From positions 5,930,028 to 5,994,027 of the forward strand of contig JAJEKV010000034.1 of the NCBI GenBank assembly GCA_021234155.1: a DNA stretch of 64,000 nucleotides, in the 5' to 3' direction. This DNA comes from Isoetes taiwanensis (Eukaryota; Streptophyta; Lycopodiopsida; Isoetales; Isoetaceae). The notes under the pieces are model-generated. The model did not search any database, had not been told where the DNA came from, and saw only the letters and a list, made by a program, of their open reading frames with translations. Position numbers and translations under genes: made by a program. Within the stretch, counting starts at the first letter, position 1. Each line of letters starts with the position of its first letter. This document shows positions 21,950 to 33,152 of the stretch, one piece after another.

Positions 21950-22533
21950 CCTTCTTAATTAAAGGAAGAGCACTTGCTACATAAGCCCATATAATGATAT
22001 CTTTATCCAACAACCCATATTTCTCCGAAACCATTGCCAAGGAGCAATGTCAATACCAAAATACCCATCGTTCAATAGAAATAATACCTGCTCTCCTCCA
22101 CCTTGCTTGGGAATGCGCATGCATAAATTCTACAACTGGGTGTAGTTGTCCATGAGTATACAAAGGCAACCACAAAAAGGGGGAAGATGCATGAAGACAA
22201 GCTTCCCAATCAAATGTAATCACTGTTTGGACTACCTTCCAGCCCAAGCAAGCCTTTCAAGATCTTGGAGAGGCATGTGAATAAGCTTTCAATGGATATA
22301 ACAATGCCCAAGGGAGCTCAATTCTCACACCTCGCTTATGAAAAACCATACACTTCTTCACTGATTGTTTAAGTAACTTCATACCTCGTGATGCACAATC
22401 ATCTTTCAACAAACTGAACAATAGCTTAGAAGCTAAGACCTTACCTCAGAAAGAAAGATCCAACATACCAAGTCCTCCTTGTTGTTTAAACAACATACAT
22501 TTCTTCCACGCCACCTTCACAGTGCCTCCTTTA

Positions 22534-23423
22534 TCAGTACACCAGACAAAATCTCTTACAATCTTTTTTTATCTCTGCAAGCTTAGAAGCTGGAGCCAAT
22601 AGAACCGAAACCAAATAAATATGTGTATTGTTCAATACTGACTTAGCTACTTGAATTCTACCTGCCAAGGATAACTTTGAGCCTCTCCACCAAATCAGAT
22701 GCCTTTGTAAATTTAAGATAATTTCATCCCATGCTTCATTCATGTCAATATCTAGACCAAAAGGGACTCCTAGAAGCTTTGTCTTTGCAGAAGGTACAAC
22801 CACCCTCCAGGCATACTCATATAAAAAATGCGGAACTGCTTCCTTCCCCACCCATAAAGCACTACACTTAGCCCAATTAAGGAGACAACCAGATGCAATT
22901 GAAAATATATCCAAAAGCTTTTTGATTATCTGCACATTATTCTCTTCACTATCCACTAGCAAGAAGGTATCGTCCGCAAACTGATTAACCAAAACCTGGT
23001 CACCTTCCACCAATAATAATCCCTTTACCAAACCATCCTTTTCAGCCTCATGCAATAGTTGCGAAAGTCCTTCTGCCACTATAGTAAACAAAAAAGGAGC
23101 TAAAGGGCAACCTTGCCTGATTCCACGTTCAATTGGAAAAAGCACCAAGAGTTCTCCATGATACAGTACTACCCCCTAGCAGAAATCAACATTTTATGCA
23201 TCATAGAGCGGAAACCAGGCCCAAATCCCAATTTCAAAAGCATGGCATCCAAGAAAGTCCACTTCACACTATCATAAGCTTTAGCAAAATCCAATTTTAA
23301 ATATAGAAGATTTTGACCCGAACATTGGGCCCAATGAACTCCCTCATATGCTGCCACTATATTATGAAAAATTTGCCGACCTGGAAGAAAGCCTGACTGA
23401 GCCGCATCTATTCTCAATCCCAA
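22534..23423 (-). pseudogene. L1 ORF2, reverse transcriptase
   Basis: Minus frame 23169-23423 gives DAAQSGFLPGRQIFHNIVAA, then LKLDFAKAYDSVKW, RT blocks 1 and 2 with the first catalytic Asp. The frame 22534-23148 continues ERGIRQGCPLAPFLF, then VNQFADDTFLLV with the FADD catalytic pair, then LLGVPFG and WRGSKLSLAGRIQVAKSVL, the thumb. A frame break separates the two near 23150-23170. RT copies RNA primed at nicked target DNA. Confidence 0.9.
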
Positions 23424-24052
23424 AACCGTTTAAGTCTTTCTGCATAGGCTTTTGCAATAATTTTATAGATAGTAGATAGAAGAGTTATTGGGCGCCAATC
23501 ATGAATGCTCACGTGTTCTTTCACTTTAGGAATAAGAGAAATCAAACCCCAGATTCAAAATCCTATCAAATTGATGTGAAGTACACAAATCTTTGTATGC
23601 CTCCATAATGCTTCTTGACGTCCATTCCCAATACCTTTTAAAAAATTCTACAGAATACCATCCATACACGGGCATTTATAAAGCCAACTCAAATGTTGTT
23701 GTCTTTCGCAATTCAGGACATAGACAAAGTGGTGCCTCTAACAATTGAGATTCCTCTTGTGAAAGAATTGCATGAACCTTAGAAAGCACAATATCCCGCA
23801 TTACATCTTCATGAGGCAAATGTTTGACCTTAAAAAGTTTCAAAGTATTGAGTAAGGGATTTGTTTAATCTCATTTGGCTCTGTCATTACCCTCCCATCC
23901 CGGCATAGATAGAGAGTGCATAGTAGCTGCATACCTCTTACGCTTTGAAGCTTTAAAAAAAAAGCTTATTACAACGATCTCCATCTTTCGGCCGGGTTAA
24001 TCCAGATTTAACGTCTTTGATTGAATGTGGGCCGCCGAGACCACGAATAGCA

Positions 24053-25025
24053 TCAATAACTTTGTTGCAATCTAAAAGAGTCCGTACCAACTTTCTTAAG
24101 CTCCTCTAATTCAGCATATAACTTACTCAAGGTCTCTTTTTCTTCACGAACTTCGTTCGCTCCCCACCTTTTAAAAATCTTGACATTTGCCAAAGCCTCA
24201 ACAATACGTCGCATACCATGTTGTTGAGATGAAGCCTTTGCCAAGCCTCGACATCCCGCTTCAAACTCCTCATTAGGCAACCATCTAGTATTCAATTTAA
24301 ATACCGTTTTTCTCTTTTGTCTACTATCAGTAAGTTCACGATTTTCAAGAATTTGAGGATTATGGTCCGAGACTGCTTGTGCCAAATAATTAAGCCTCCA
24401 TAACCGTGGACATATATCACAAAGCACACTATTTGCATACATTCGATCATGACGAGCCTGTGACAATCCTGGGCCAACCCAATTATTAGTCCAAGTAAAA
24501 GATGAATCTCCATCAACTTCCATAAACCCATGTTGAAAGAGTAACTTCTGCCACTGCTGCCGTTCAAAGCCACTTACAATCTGTCCACCACCTAATCTGT
24601 CTTGTGCTGATTCGACCATATTGAAATCCCCTACTAAAAGCCAAGCCACATTCTCTCCCCATTTTGGTTGCTCTTTTTCTAGGAATATTAGATGCATATA
24701 CATTAATGATACCACATTCTTGAAGTCCTTGCTTCCATTTAATAACTGTCCACCTTCCAAATTTATCTTTTGCTGTAAATGTAACATGAACATCCATACT
24801 CCAGGCTATCATTGTACCACCCCGAGCCTTGCCTGAAGTACTTATTAGAGCAGAAGTTTGCTTCCCAAACAAATTCATCATTGGAATGACCCTGCCTCTA
24901 TCACATTTATGCTCTTGAATACATAAAATATCTGGATTAATGTGCTTAATTAAATTAGCTAACCTCTGCCGTTTTTGGGGAGATGAACGTGCACCTCTCA
25001 CATTCCAGGACATAATCTTAAGCAT
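24053..25025 (-). pseudogene. L1 ORF2, APE-type endonuclease
   Basis: This domain nicks target DNA. The minus frame 24564-25025 starts MLKIMSWNVRGARS and has DILCIQEHKCDRGRV, carrying the Asn and Glu metal ligands. After a frameshift near 24700 the frame 24053-24793 holds LLVGDFNMV (catalytic Asp and Asn) and AQAVSDHNPQI (catalytic Asp-His). The tail is a charged coiled stretch leading toward the RT. A further break near 24053 separates it from RT. Confidence 0.9.
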
Positions 25026-25800
25026 GAGGTATTTTGGATTTTTTCTTCCGCCTCTTTTTTGATGAGACTTTTCTCACTTTTAGCTCAGTTTCCTGTGGCT
25101 TATATAAAACCAAGGCCTGGTCCAGGTTATGCGCACTAATATCACCAGTATCCTTGTGCCTATCTTCCTCCTCAGATGAATCATCACCAGCCCCTGACTC
25201 TATGTTATCACCATTATCCAGGTGATGCATCACCCGTGCTTTACTTTTACGCTTTCTAGGACTTTGCCATGCCAACTCATCATTGGAACATTTGACCATC
25301 TCTTCATCTGGTGATGAATCATGAACATCCTCACCAACCACCATTGGAACTGCTTCTATAGCTTTTCCACATTCTTGCAAACCAGATACCTGCCTTTCAT
25401 CCAGATTCTCTGGAACAACTTCTGGAGGAGTTGCAGACATATCCATATTTTGCTGTTGACCACCAATGGGATATTCCTTCTGCACATCTACATCCAGTAT
25501 CTTCAAAGAAGGAAACCAACATTTTAACTCACTGCCATTCAAAAGCTCTAAGTTAAAGCGTGAGAAAAACTCCCCACTCTTCACTATTACCTCCTTAGGA
25601 AGACTCTGATCCATTGGTAATGCTACACAGACACGAGCACCTCTGAGGATTGAATGAGATACATGCTTACCAATACCATTAGCAATAGAGATAAGGAACT
25701 TTGGAAGCAATAGATCTGGTGGCAAACCATGAATTTGAAACCAGCAAGGCAGCATTGCTTTATAAGGAGGTAGAGGAATTGTGCATCTAGTTACTCTACT
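25018..25800 (-). pseudogene. L1 ORF1, DUF4283-like nucleic-acid-binding protein
   Basis: The minus frame ends eight bases after the ORF2 start, a typical overlap. It has TIPLPPYKAMLPCWFQIHGL, then ISIANGIGKHVSHS, then ARVCVALPMDQSLPKEV, the later part of DUF4283 in plant L1 ORF1, followed by an acidic region and a basic tail (SSKKRRKKKSK). The N-terminal half is missing, so this copy is 5' truncated. The first 30 codons of the open frame (Ser-rich) are antisense to copia gag and are not L1. Confidence 0.8.
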
Positions 25801-27678
25801 CCTAAAAATAATTCCAGAGGAAGGGGAAAGGGAGGCAGAGGAAATGGTGGTTTCAGAGGAAGAGGAAGGGGAAGAGGAAGAAATACTTACCATGAGGCAA
25901 ATGTAGCTAAAGAAATCATGCTTGAGGATGACACAGCAGAAAAAATTGAAGAGGTATGCTTAAGTGAAGTTTTTTCATGTCATGACAATATTGACAATGA
26001 TGACTTTCTGATTTTAGACAGTGGAGCCAAAAAAACAATTGCTTGCAACTCCAAAATCTTGAAGGAGAAAAAGGAAAAGCAAGGAGGATTCATCCAAGTG
26101 GGAAATGGGAATTTGCAAAAAGTAGAAGATGTTGGAATACTTGAGTTGTTTAGCTTAGATGGAGAAATAGTGAACCTTCAAAATGTACTTTGTGTACCAA
26201 GCTTAGTCAGAAATTTGATATCAATTTCTCAGCTTGTGGATTTAGGTTTCAAAGTTGTATTTGAACAAATGCATTGCAAAATATATGAAGGGAATACATT
26301 AAAGTTCTTGGGAAGACGAGTTGGCAACTTATTTGGCATCAATGCAAAATGTGTTAGTAGTGTAAACTTGTCTACAGTTCCAAATATTGCAACATGGCAT
26401 GAAAAACTCGGGCATGCAAATATTAAAACCATAGAAAAAATGATCAAGAATGGGTGGATCAAATCAAAGGATTGCAGACTTGAACATCATATGTGCAGGG
26501 GTTGTATGTTGGGAAAACATTCTAGACTTCCTTTCTCCAAAGCAAAGGGGAGATCAAATGAAATCCTGGGGCTAATTCACACTGATTTATGTGGTCCCAT
26601 AAACATAACAGGGCTAACTGGAAAGAAATATGTTATTACTTTTACAGATGACTATAGCAGGAAGACAAAGATATATTGCTTAAGGACAAAGGAGCAGGCC
26701 TTTGAGGCTTTCAAACAATATATGGCAGAAGTGGAGCTTGAAACAGGAAAAAGGATCAAGTGTGTGCGCTCAGATCGAGGAGCTGAGTATCAATCTTTCA
26801 AGTTTAAGAAATACTGTGTAGATAGAGGCATAAAAAGACAATATACATGTAGCTACACACCTCAGCAAAATGGAGTTGCTGAAAGGAAAAACAAATCAAT
26901 TTTTAATGCTACTAGATCAATGCTTAAGCAAGTTGGACTTCCAAATTTCTTATGGGAGGAAGTAGTGAAGACTGCAGTGATAATACAGAATGCTTTGCCA
27001 TCAGTAAGCATAGGAGGTAAATGTCCTGATCAAATATGGTCAGAGAAATTACCTAATTATGAAAAAATTAAGGTGTTTGGATGTCTAGGTTATACTCATG
27101 TTCCTCAAGAGTTAAGAAAAAAATTAGATGACAGGTCCATTATTACATATCTGGTAGGATATGATGAAAATTCCAAGGGCTATAGAATGTATAATCCTTT
27201 GAGAAGAAATATCATAATAAGCATGGATGTAAGTTTTTCAGAAAATGTTTTGTGCAAACCAAGGTTTGACAAAGGAGAACAAGAAGAAGAAAAATCTGAA
27301 GCAAACTCAAATGAGCCAAATCTGATGCATTATAAACATGAAAATGGAGAAGGGGATATAACAAATGAAGACATTGATTATGATACAGAAGGAGAAGGGG
27401 ATTCAGAAAAGGAAGAGGACATAACCAAATCTATGACTGATGTACCATTAGAAATTGAAAATGAAAGGCATGAAATGACTGAAAACAAGAAAGCAAAAAG
27501 AAGGAAAACAGAAGCAGAAAGGCTCAAAGTAGAGTTTAACTTGGACATGACTGAATATGGAAGGAAGGCAGATGGAAAAAGCAACAGGCTAATAAATGTT
27601 GAACAACACACAGACGAGGCTCTCATGGTTTTGCAAACAGGATCCCAGAAAATTTTGAGGAAGCAGTTAGTGGAATAG
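25800..27678 (+). pseudogene. Copia gag tail, protease and integrase
   Basis: After a Gly/Arg-rich gag tail the frame holds DDFLILDSGAKKTIACN, the aspartic protease with DSGA. Then comes the pre-integrase zinc segment (HEKLGHANIKTIEKM, then CRGCMLGKHSR), and the integrase with its D-D-E triad in HTDLCGP, RSDRGAEY and NGVAERKN. The integrase C-terminal part (VFGCLGYTHVPQELRKKLDD, then GYDENSKGYRMYNP) is present. The frame ends after an acidic linker; a frameshift near 27640 leads to the RT. Integrase inserts the cDNA copy into the genome. Confidence 0.92.
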
Positions 27679-29154
27679 AAGGTTACAAGTGGAAAAAAGC
27701 AATGGAAGAAGAAATGGACTCATTTGATAGAACATGAACTTATGAGTTAGTGAATTTGCCAAAAGGAAAGCATTCAATAGGAAATAAATGGGTATATAAG
27801 CTCAGGTTAGTTGCCCAAGGATACTCTCAGAAGAAAGGCATTGATTTTGAAGAAACTTACTCCCCAGTGGTAAAGTTAGCTAGTATTAGAATGATCATTT
27901 CCATGTCAAATGCCCTAAATTTGGACCTGCATCACATGGATGTATGTACAGCGTTTTTGAATGCAGACCTAAAGGAGGAAGTCTATATGAACCAAGCTCA
28001 GGGCTTTGAGAAGGGATTAGGAAAAGTGTGGAAGCTGAAAAAGGCTGTTTATGGTCTAAAACAGTCACCTGAGGAATGGTATTCTTGCATAAATGATTTT
28101 TTGAAGGAGCAAGGATTTATAAAATTGACAAATGATGGGAATGTGTATGTTCTAAGAGAAGGTGAAAGTTTCTGCATAATGGCAATTTATGTGGATGATT
28201 GTGTGCTAGCCTCTAACAATTCAGATTTTTTGAAAGAATGCAAACAAATGCTTAAGGGAAGGTATAAAATGACAGATCTTGGTGAGTTATCACAGTACCT
28301 TGGTGTAGAGGTGAAAAGAAATAGAGAAAGAAAAACCATATCATTATGTCAAAGCAGATACATTGATACAGTTTTGGAGAAGTTTAATATGCAGGACTGC
28401 AACACAGTAAAGGCCCATATTCTTCCAGGTTGTAAACTTTCAAAACATATGTGTCCTCAGACTGAAAATGAAATTGAAGAGATGAAGAAAGTTCTCTACA
28501 GACAATTAATAGGGAGTCTACTATTCATTGCTAATAATAGCAGACCTGACATTGCCTTTATTGTGAATGTCCTAAGCAGATATAACAATAATCCAGGGTT
28601 CGAGCATTGGTTAGCAGCAAAGAAAGTTCTAAGGTTTTTAAAGGGAACAAAAACCACAGGGATAGTCTACAATACTAGTGATTTAGAACACTGATGCTGA
28701 CTGGTGTGGAGATCTAGATGAGAGAAAATCTACCTCTGGGTATATTTTAATGCTTGGAGGAGGACCTGTGAGCTGGAGAAGCAAGAAACAGTCTTCAATA
28801 GCTTTGTCAACTGCTGAATCTGAATATGCAGCTACTACACTTGCTGCTAAAGAGATCATATTGTCAAGAAGGTTGTTGGATGAGCTAGGGATTATACAAC
28901 GGAAGAGTACACAATTATTTTGTGATAACCAAAGTTGCATTGCTATGACCAAAAATCCTGTTCTTCATGAAAGGACTAAACATATAGAGATGGAAATGCA
29001 TTACATCAGAGATATGGTCAGCAAGGGGCACATTCAGTTAACATATATAAATTCAGGGGATCAAATTGCAGATATTCTAACCAAAGCTTTAGGTTGGAAA
29101 CGATTTCAAAAACTAGATGGAATGATGAGTTGCCAAGATGTTATGAAATTTTGA
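27640..29154 (+). pseudogene. Copia reverse transcriptase and RNase H
   Basis: The frame reads KWKKAMEEEMDSFDRT, meets TGA at 27735-27737 where Trp is expected, then TYELVNLPKG, NKWVYKLRL. The usual segment linking this to VAQGYSQKKGIDFEETYSPV is deleted. Catalytic Asp residues lie in HHMDVCTAFLNADL and AIYVDDCVL. A frameshift near 28690 separates RT from RNase H, which keeps DADWCGD, AESEYAA and CDNQSCI and the ADILTKAL tail, ending at 29154. RT and RNase H convert element RNA into double-stranded DNA. With these breaks the copy is not autonomous. Confidence 0.92.
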
Positions 29155-29156
29155 TC

Positions 29157-29168
29157 TGAAAAGGGGAA
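29157..29168 (+). other. Copia polypurine tract
   Basis: tgaaaaggggaa directly precedes the 3' LTR and is the plus-strand primer site expected in an LTR retrotransposon. Confidence 0.8.
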
Positions 29169-30096
29169 TGAAAGAAAAATGTGTTCATATCAAATTTCAA
29201 ATGGGAACCTAAATGGTATCATTTGGCTTAAGGCCACAAATGGGAACCTAAATGGTAAATGCTGATGTTTGGTTTAAGACCACATATGATAACCTAAATG
29301 GTAAAGCTTGGTATAAGACCATGTTCAGTATAAGAGCAGACAGACAATTCACTGAGGCAGTAACTTATAGAAATTTAAATGATGATGACAGGTTTAAATC
29401 CTTTAAACTTTGCTTAAGATGTGAACATACATATGTTCAAATAGGCCAGTTAAATTTTATGGTGAAGATTCAAGGGTTTAAGGAACATGATACAGAGGAT
29501 GAATCTATTTATTGGCTAAGCCTAAACCATTGGAGTAATATGGGATATTTCATATTAATGGTTAAACGTCAACCATTAAAATTATGAAGGTTTGTGAAAC
29601 GAAAAATTCATGTGGGATAATGTTGGAAAGTTGAAATTAGGTCAGAGATTTTCGGGAGGGAACCGAGTTTTAAAACTCGGTCCAATGCCGTGGAGACAAA
29701 CTCATCAACCGACAGTGAAGATCGGCAATCGGTTAGGCCAATCGGCCGGACTGATTGCTATAAACTAATTCAAGAAGGATCGATACTCAGTTGTGAATTT
29801 TGAGGTGAGGCGCATTGAAGTTCTAAGTTATAAAGGTCTGATTATTGACCTTAGAAAAGTCTATGATTTAATTTGGATATTTAAGTTCATTACCTTAGAT
29901 ATTGAACTTGTTTGATTATTTGTGTGTTGAAGCTTGAATTGAAATGGGTAGTTGATATAAGCAAGACCATTAACATTATATGATGTATTTATTTGTGAAG
30001 TAATGATTCTATCTGGAATATTTTCAAGAGGAGTACAATGACAAATAAATCTATCTCTGTTTGTTAATGCAAGATTGTATTTGACAATATTTTACA
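29169..30096 (+). repeat. Copia 3' LTR
   Basis: 928 bp, matching the 5' LTR apart from about a dozen substitutions and a few small indels (for example the 5' LTR has an extra agtc near 19729). The open frame 29252-29587 inside it has no domain and is not called. Confidence 0.95.
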
Positions 30097-30289
30097 TGCA
30101 TCATGCTGCTGGCATCTTGTTGTGTACTGTCTACATACTCCTCTACTATTGTTATCAATTCAGAAAACAAGCATGTACCATTTCTAGCAGTTCTTGGCTA
30201 TGGAGTTTTGAGTCCTTGTAGACTTGTGCTTAGCTGATCCGTGGATCTTTTTACTTGCTGGTGTTCTCACATGCTTCTATTTCCTATTG

Positions 30290-30706
30290 CTATCTGAAGT
30301 TGTAGCTATAGTTAATTGTCTCAACAACCTTATATTTGTGTGCTGCTCTAGTATATAAGGTTTCTTGCTTGCCTGGCTTCCCTAATTCCTGCACTAACCC
30401 TGTTGGAACTGTTTCTGAGCACTCAAGGCAGTGTGTCTTCCCCATAAGCAAACTTAGGCAGCTGACATGATATAGGTGGTCACATTTCAACTTCGGGCTG
30501 AAGGTGTAATCATCCTGGAAGGCGAGCCCGCATGTGGAGCATCTCTCCTCATCTCCAATTGGCAACCTGAATGGCACAGGAGAGATGCTCACAGGCTGGC
30601 CAGCTCTCTTTGTCAGTTCCCTAAGTCGGTTGACATTCTGTAAATGTTGCTGAGCTTTTGCAAGCTGCACTTCATAGTTTGCAACCTCAGCAGCTACAGT
30701 GGCCAC
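30290..30706 (-). pseudogene. RING-H2 finger segment, unit 1
   Basis: RING fingers bind two zinc ions and usually recruit E2 enzymes for ubiquitin transfer. The 138-codon minus frame starts with a short helix (NNEVQLAKAQQHLQNVNRL type), then RCSTCGLAFQDDYTFSPKLK, CDHLYHVSC, nine residues, CLEC. The C-x2-C, C-x-H-x2-H-x2-C, C-x2-C ligand set is complete. Stops lie at the same relative places in several units, and a tttagcag acceptor-like site sits just before the start, so it may be an exon. I cannot name the protein. This unit keeps the longest RING frame. Confidence 0.65.
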
Positions 30707-30726
30707 CTGCTAAACTATCCCTTCAT

Positions 30727-31010
30727 TTACTGCCCACCCTCCATTTCAAGGAGGGCTTTCAACGTATATTCTGCCATGTCTTTCTCCTTCTCTAAGCTCA
30801 GTAGCTCAGCAGAGGCACCTGCATCAGGATCTATCAGGGTTTGAAGATGCAAGGTATTGTCTTTTATAGTCTGCAATTTTCGCTGTGACGCCGAGAACAA
30901 AGTTCCCTTAGCCTGGGACTGGATAATTAGCTCTTTCTTGGCCACTAAATCAACCTGGATGTTGTTTAAAGCATCCTACAGATCTTTGATCATTGAACGG
31001 ATTCCCTTCT
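30727..31010 (-). pseudogene. Coiled-coil segment, unit 1
   Basis: Minus-strand frame AKKELIIQSQAKGTLFSASQ, then LQTIKDNTLHLQTLIDPDAG, then ELLSLEKEKDMAEYTLKALL: heptad-like spacing of hydrophobics predicts a coiled coil. It lies directly upstream of the RING segment. Before it, DL is followed by TAG and DALNNIQ; the same stop occurs in every unit, so it predates the duplications or marks a splice site. Confidence 0.6.
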
Positions 31011-31975
31011 AATTTAATACCAGTGCCCCCCTGAAGCTTGTCTTTCTGTCATAGTTTCAGGTGTTGTGGCCTGCAAAGATCTGCTGGGCTCTGCTCTGCT
31101 TACTGGGCACTGTTGGCTGGTTCACTTTTAGCCTTGCTGCTATAAGATCTACTCTTAGCTGCAACTGCTGCCCAATTAACCTTGAAGTTCTCTGGAGCAG
31201 TGATAGCACTGCTCTTTGCAAGAATATAAAAAAAGTGTGTGATCCTTTTATCTTCTATCTGCTGAAAAAAGTTATCAGAAATATTGATTCATCTTGTTAT
31301 CTTCTATTCTATTTTGGTTTATCAGAAGCTTGTCACATGGTTTTAGAGGGCCAGCACTTGGATGGTATTAAAAAAAAAAAACCCTTTAACTATAGGTTTT
31401 GGAAAGTCTGGTTTAATCAAAATTGGGCTGCTTGAAATAGTTATGGAAAATTACCTTAGATTGGCTATTTTTTATACAAATGGCATGTTTGTAGGCACAT
31501 TCTCATCAACCGAATCATCTGACTCACCCTCACTCTCGGCTTCTTTAATCTTCTTTGTTCTTGACCATTGTCAACCTAGTGACCCGGGCAACAACTCTAC
31601 TACCTGCTTCTCCACATCTTCAACATCCTTATCCATCCCTGCATCAAAAGTGTTGGAGGAGGCCTTTGTAGAGATATTGCAGAATTTAAGACTATAACGT
31701 AATTGGCAGCATCGTTAGCACTACTCGAATCTGCCTTAGATTGTGCAGGATTTGGGGCCTTCAGCAATGCGCTATTAGGTGCTGCATCATGATGCTGACT
31801 GCTGGTATCTTGTTGTGTACTATCTACATGCTCCTCTACTACAATTCAGAAAACAAGCATGTACCATTTCTGGCAGTTCTTGGCTATGGAGTTTTGAGTC
31901 CTTGTAGACTTGTGCTTAGCTGATCAATGGGTCTTTTTACTTGCTGGTGTTCTCACATGCTTCTATTTTCTATTG

Positions 31976-32391
31976 CTATCTGAAGTTGTAGCTATAGTTA
32001 ATTGTCTCAACAACCTTATGCTTGTGTGCTGCTCCAGTATATAAGGTTTCCTGCTTGCCTGGTTTCCCTAATTCCTGCACTAACCCTGTTGGAACTGTTT
32101 CTGAGCACTCAAGGCAGTGTGTCTTCCCCATAAGCAAACTCAGGCAGCTGACATGATATAGGTGCCACATTTCAACTTCGGGCTGAAGGTGTGATCATCC
32201 TGGAAGGCGAGCCCGCATGTGGAGCATCTCTTCTCATCTCCAATTGGCAACCTGAATGGCACAGGAGAGATGCTCACAAGCTGGCCAGCTCTCTTTGTCG
32301 GTTCCCTAAGCCGGTTGACATTCTGTAAATGTTGTTGGGCTTTTGCAAGCTGCACTTCATTGTTTGCAACCTCAGCAGCTATAGTGGCCAC
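31976..32391 (-). pseudogene. RING-H2 segment, unit 2 (frameshifted)
   Basis: The first zinc ligands (RCSTCGLAFQDDHTF) are in one frame and the rest (YHVSCLSLLMGKTHCLEC) in another, with a small deletion at about 32163 removing the C-x-H ligand pair's spacing. The RING fold would be broken. Otherwise nearly identical to unit 1. Confidence 0.65.
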
Positions 32392-32394
32392 CTG

Positions 32395-32690
32395 TTAAAC
32401 TATCCCTTCATTTATTGGCCCATCCTCCATTTCAAGGAGGGCTTTCAACATATATTCTGCCATGTCTTTCTCCTTCTCTAAGCTCAGTAGCTCAGCAGAG
32501 GCACCTGCATCAGGATCTATCAGGGTTTGAAGACGCAAGGTGTTGTCTTTTATGGTCTGCAATTTCTGTTGTGAAGCCGAGAAGAAAGTTCCCTTAGCCT
32601 GGGACTGGATAACTAGCTCTTTCTTGGCCACTAAATCAGCATGGATGCTGTTTAAAGCATCCTACAGATCTTTGATCATTGAAGGAATTC
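32395..32690 (-). pseudogene. Coiled-coil segment, unit 2
   Basis: Same coiled-coil frame as unit 1 (KGTFFSASQQKLQTIKDNTL), running to EMEDGPINEGIV and a stop immediately before the RING segment. Confidence 0.6.
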
Positions 32691-33152
32691 CCTTCTAATT
32701 TAATATCAGTGCCTCCTGAAGCTTGCCTTTCTGTTATAGTTTCAGGTGTTGTGGTTTGCTAAGATCTGTTGGGCTCTGTTTAGCTTACTGGGGCACTGTT
32801 GGCTGGTTCACTTTTAGCCGTGCTGCTATAAGCTCTACTCTTAGCTGCAACTGCTGCCCAATTAACCTTGAAGTTCTCTGGAGCAGTGATAGCACTCCTC
32901 TTTGCAAGATTATAAAAAAAGTGTGTGATCCTTTTATCTTCTATCTGCTGAAAAAGTTATCAAAATATTGATTCATCTTGCTTCTATTTTGGTTTATCAG
33001 AAAGCTTATGCATTTTCACACCCAAAAATATTTTGTATCGCATGGAGCATATCAGTAAGGATCTTAAGTTTTTCATAAAGTTTTTTTAGAGGGCCAGCAC
33101 TTGGATGGTATTAAAAAAAAAAAAACCCTTTAACTACGGGTTTTGGAAAGTC

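Larger units (their letters stand above)
21222..25795 (-). mobile_element. L1-clade LINE nested in the copia gag
   Basis: A minus-strand LINE of about 4.6 kb. Its 3' end is the short A tract seen as T10 at 21222-21231. It holds part of ORF1, an APE-type endonuclease, RT with an FADD box and a zf-RVT domain, the plant L1 order. Several frameshifts and stops show decay, yet it lies in a copia element whose LTRs look young. Copia coding is present on both sides. The right boundary is approximate, set where copia gag residues (NNSRGRGKGG) resume. I could not find a clear target-site duplication. Confidence 0.85.
19422..30096 (+). mobile_element. Ty1/copia LTR retrotransposon, interrupted by L1
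   Basis: Complete ends: 5' LTR 19422-20356, 3' LTR 29169-30096, both starting TG and ending CA, with the host pentamer tgcat on both sides (19417-19421 and 30097-30101). Only about a dozen substitutions and small indels separate the LTRs by eye, so insertion is recent. A primer site follows the 5' LTR and a purine tract precedes the 3' LTR. Domain order gag, protease, integrase, RT, RNase H defines copia. Without the 4.6-kb L1 inside gag the element would be about 6.1 kb. It sits 20 bp from the hAT element in an array unit. Confidence 0.95.
30097..31785 (-). repeat. RING-gene array, unit 1
   Basis: First full unit right of the copia element. In minus-strand order it holds the PENFKVNW-type segment (31130-31200), the coiled-coil region, the RING region and the ELVTIVEE-type segment interrupted by copia at 30097. 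It also carries the acidic linker of the preceding unit (31440-31760). RING-landmark positions in units 1-4 (30352, 32039, 33330, 35036) give spacings of about 1.69, 1.29 and 1.71 kb, the short one due to a deletion in unit 2/3. Confidence 0.85.
31786..33152 (-). repeat. RING-gene array, unit 2
   Basis: Same segment order as unit 1. Junction with unit 1 lies in gctattaggtgctgcatcat. Its right-hand acidic-linker and ELVTIVEE-type segments are missing: after ttttggaaagtc the sequence jumps at 33153 to gtaccgtttctagcag of unit 3, a deletion of about 400 bp. Confidence 0.85.

Noticed and set aside
21222-25800. A target-site duplication for the nested L1
   Set aside because: gttac occurs near both borders, but it is too short and misaligned with the copia reading frame to count.
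25800-25893. Ser-rich N-terminus of the L1 ORF1 frame
   Set aside because: It is antisense to the Gly/Arg-rich tail of copia gag, so the L1 starts further left.
29252-29587. Open frame of 111 codons
   Set aside because: It lies wholly in the copia 3' LTR and is broken by a stop and indel in the 5' LTR.
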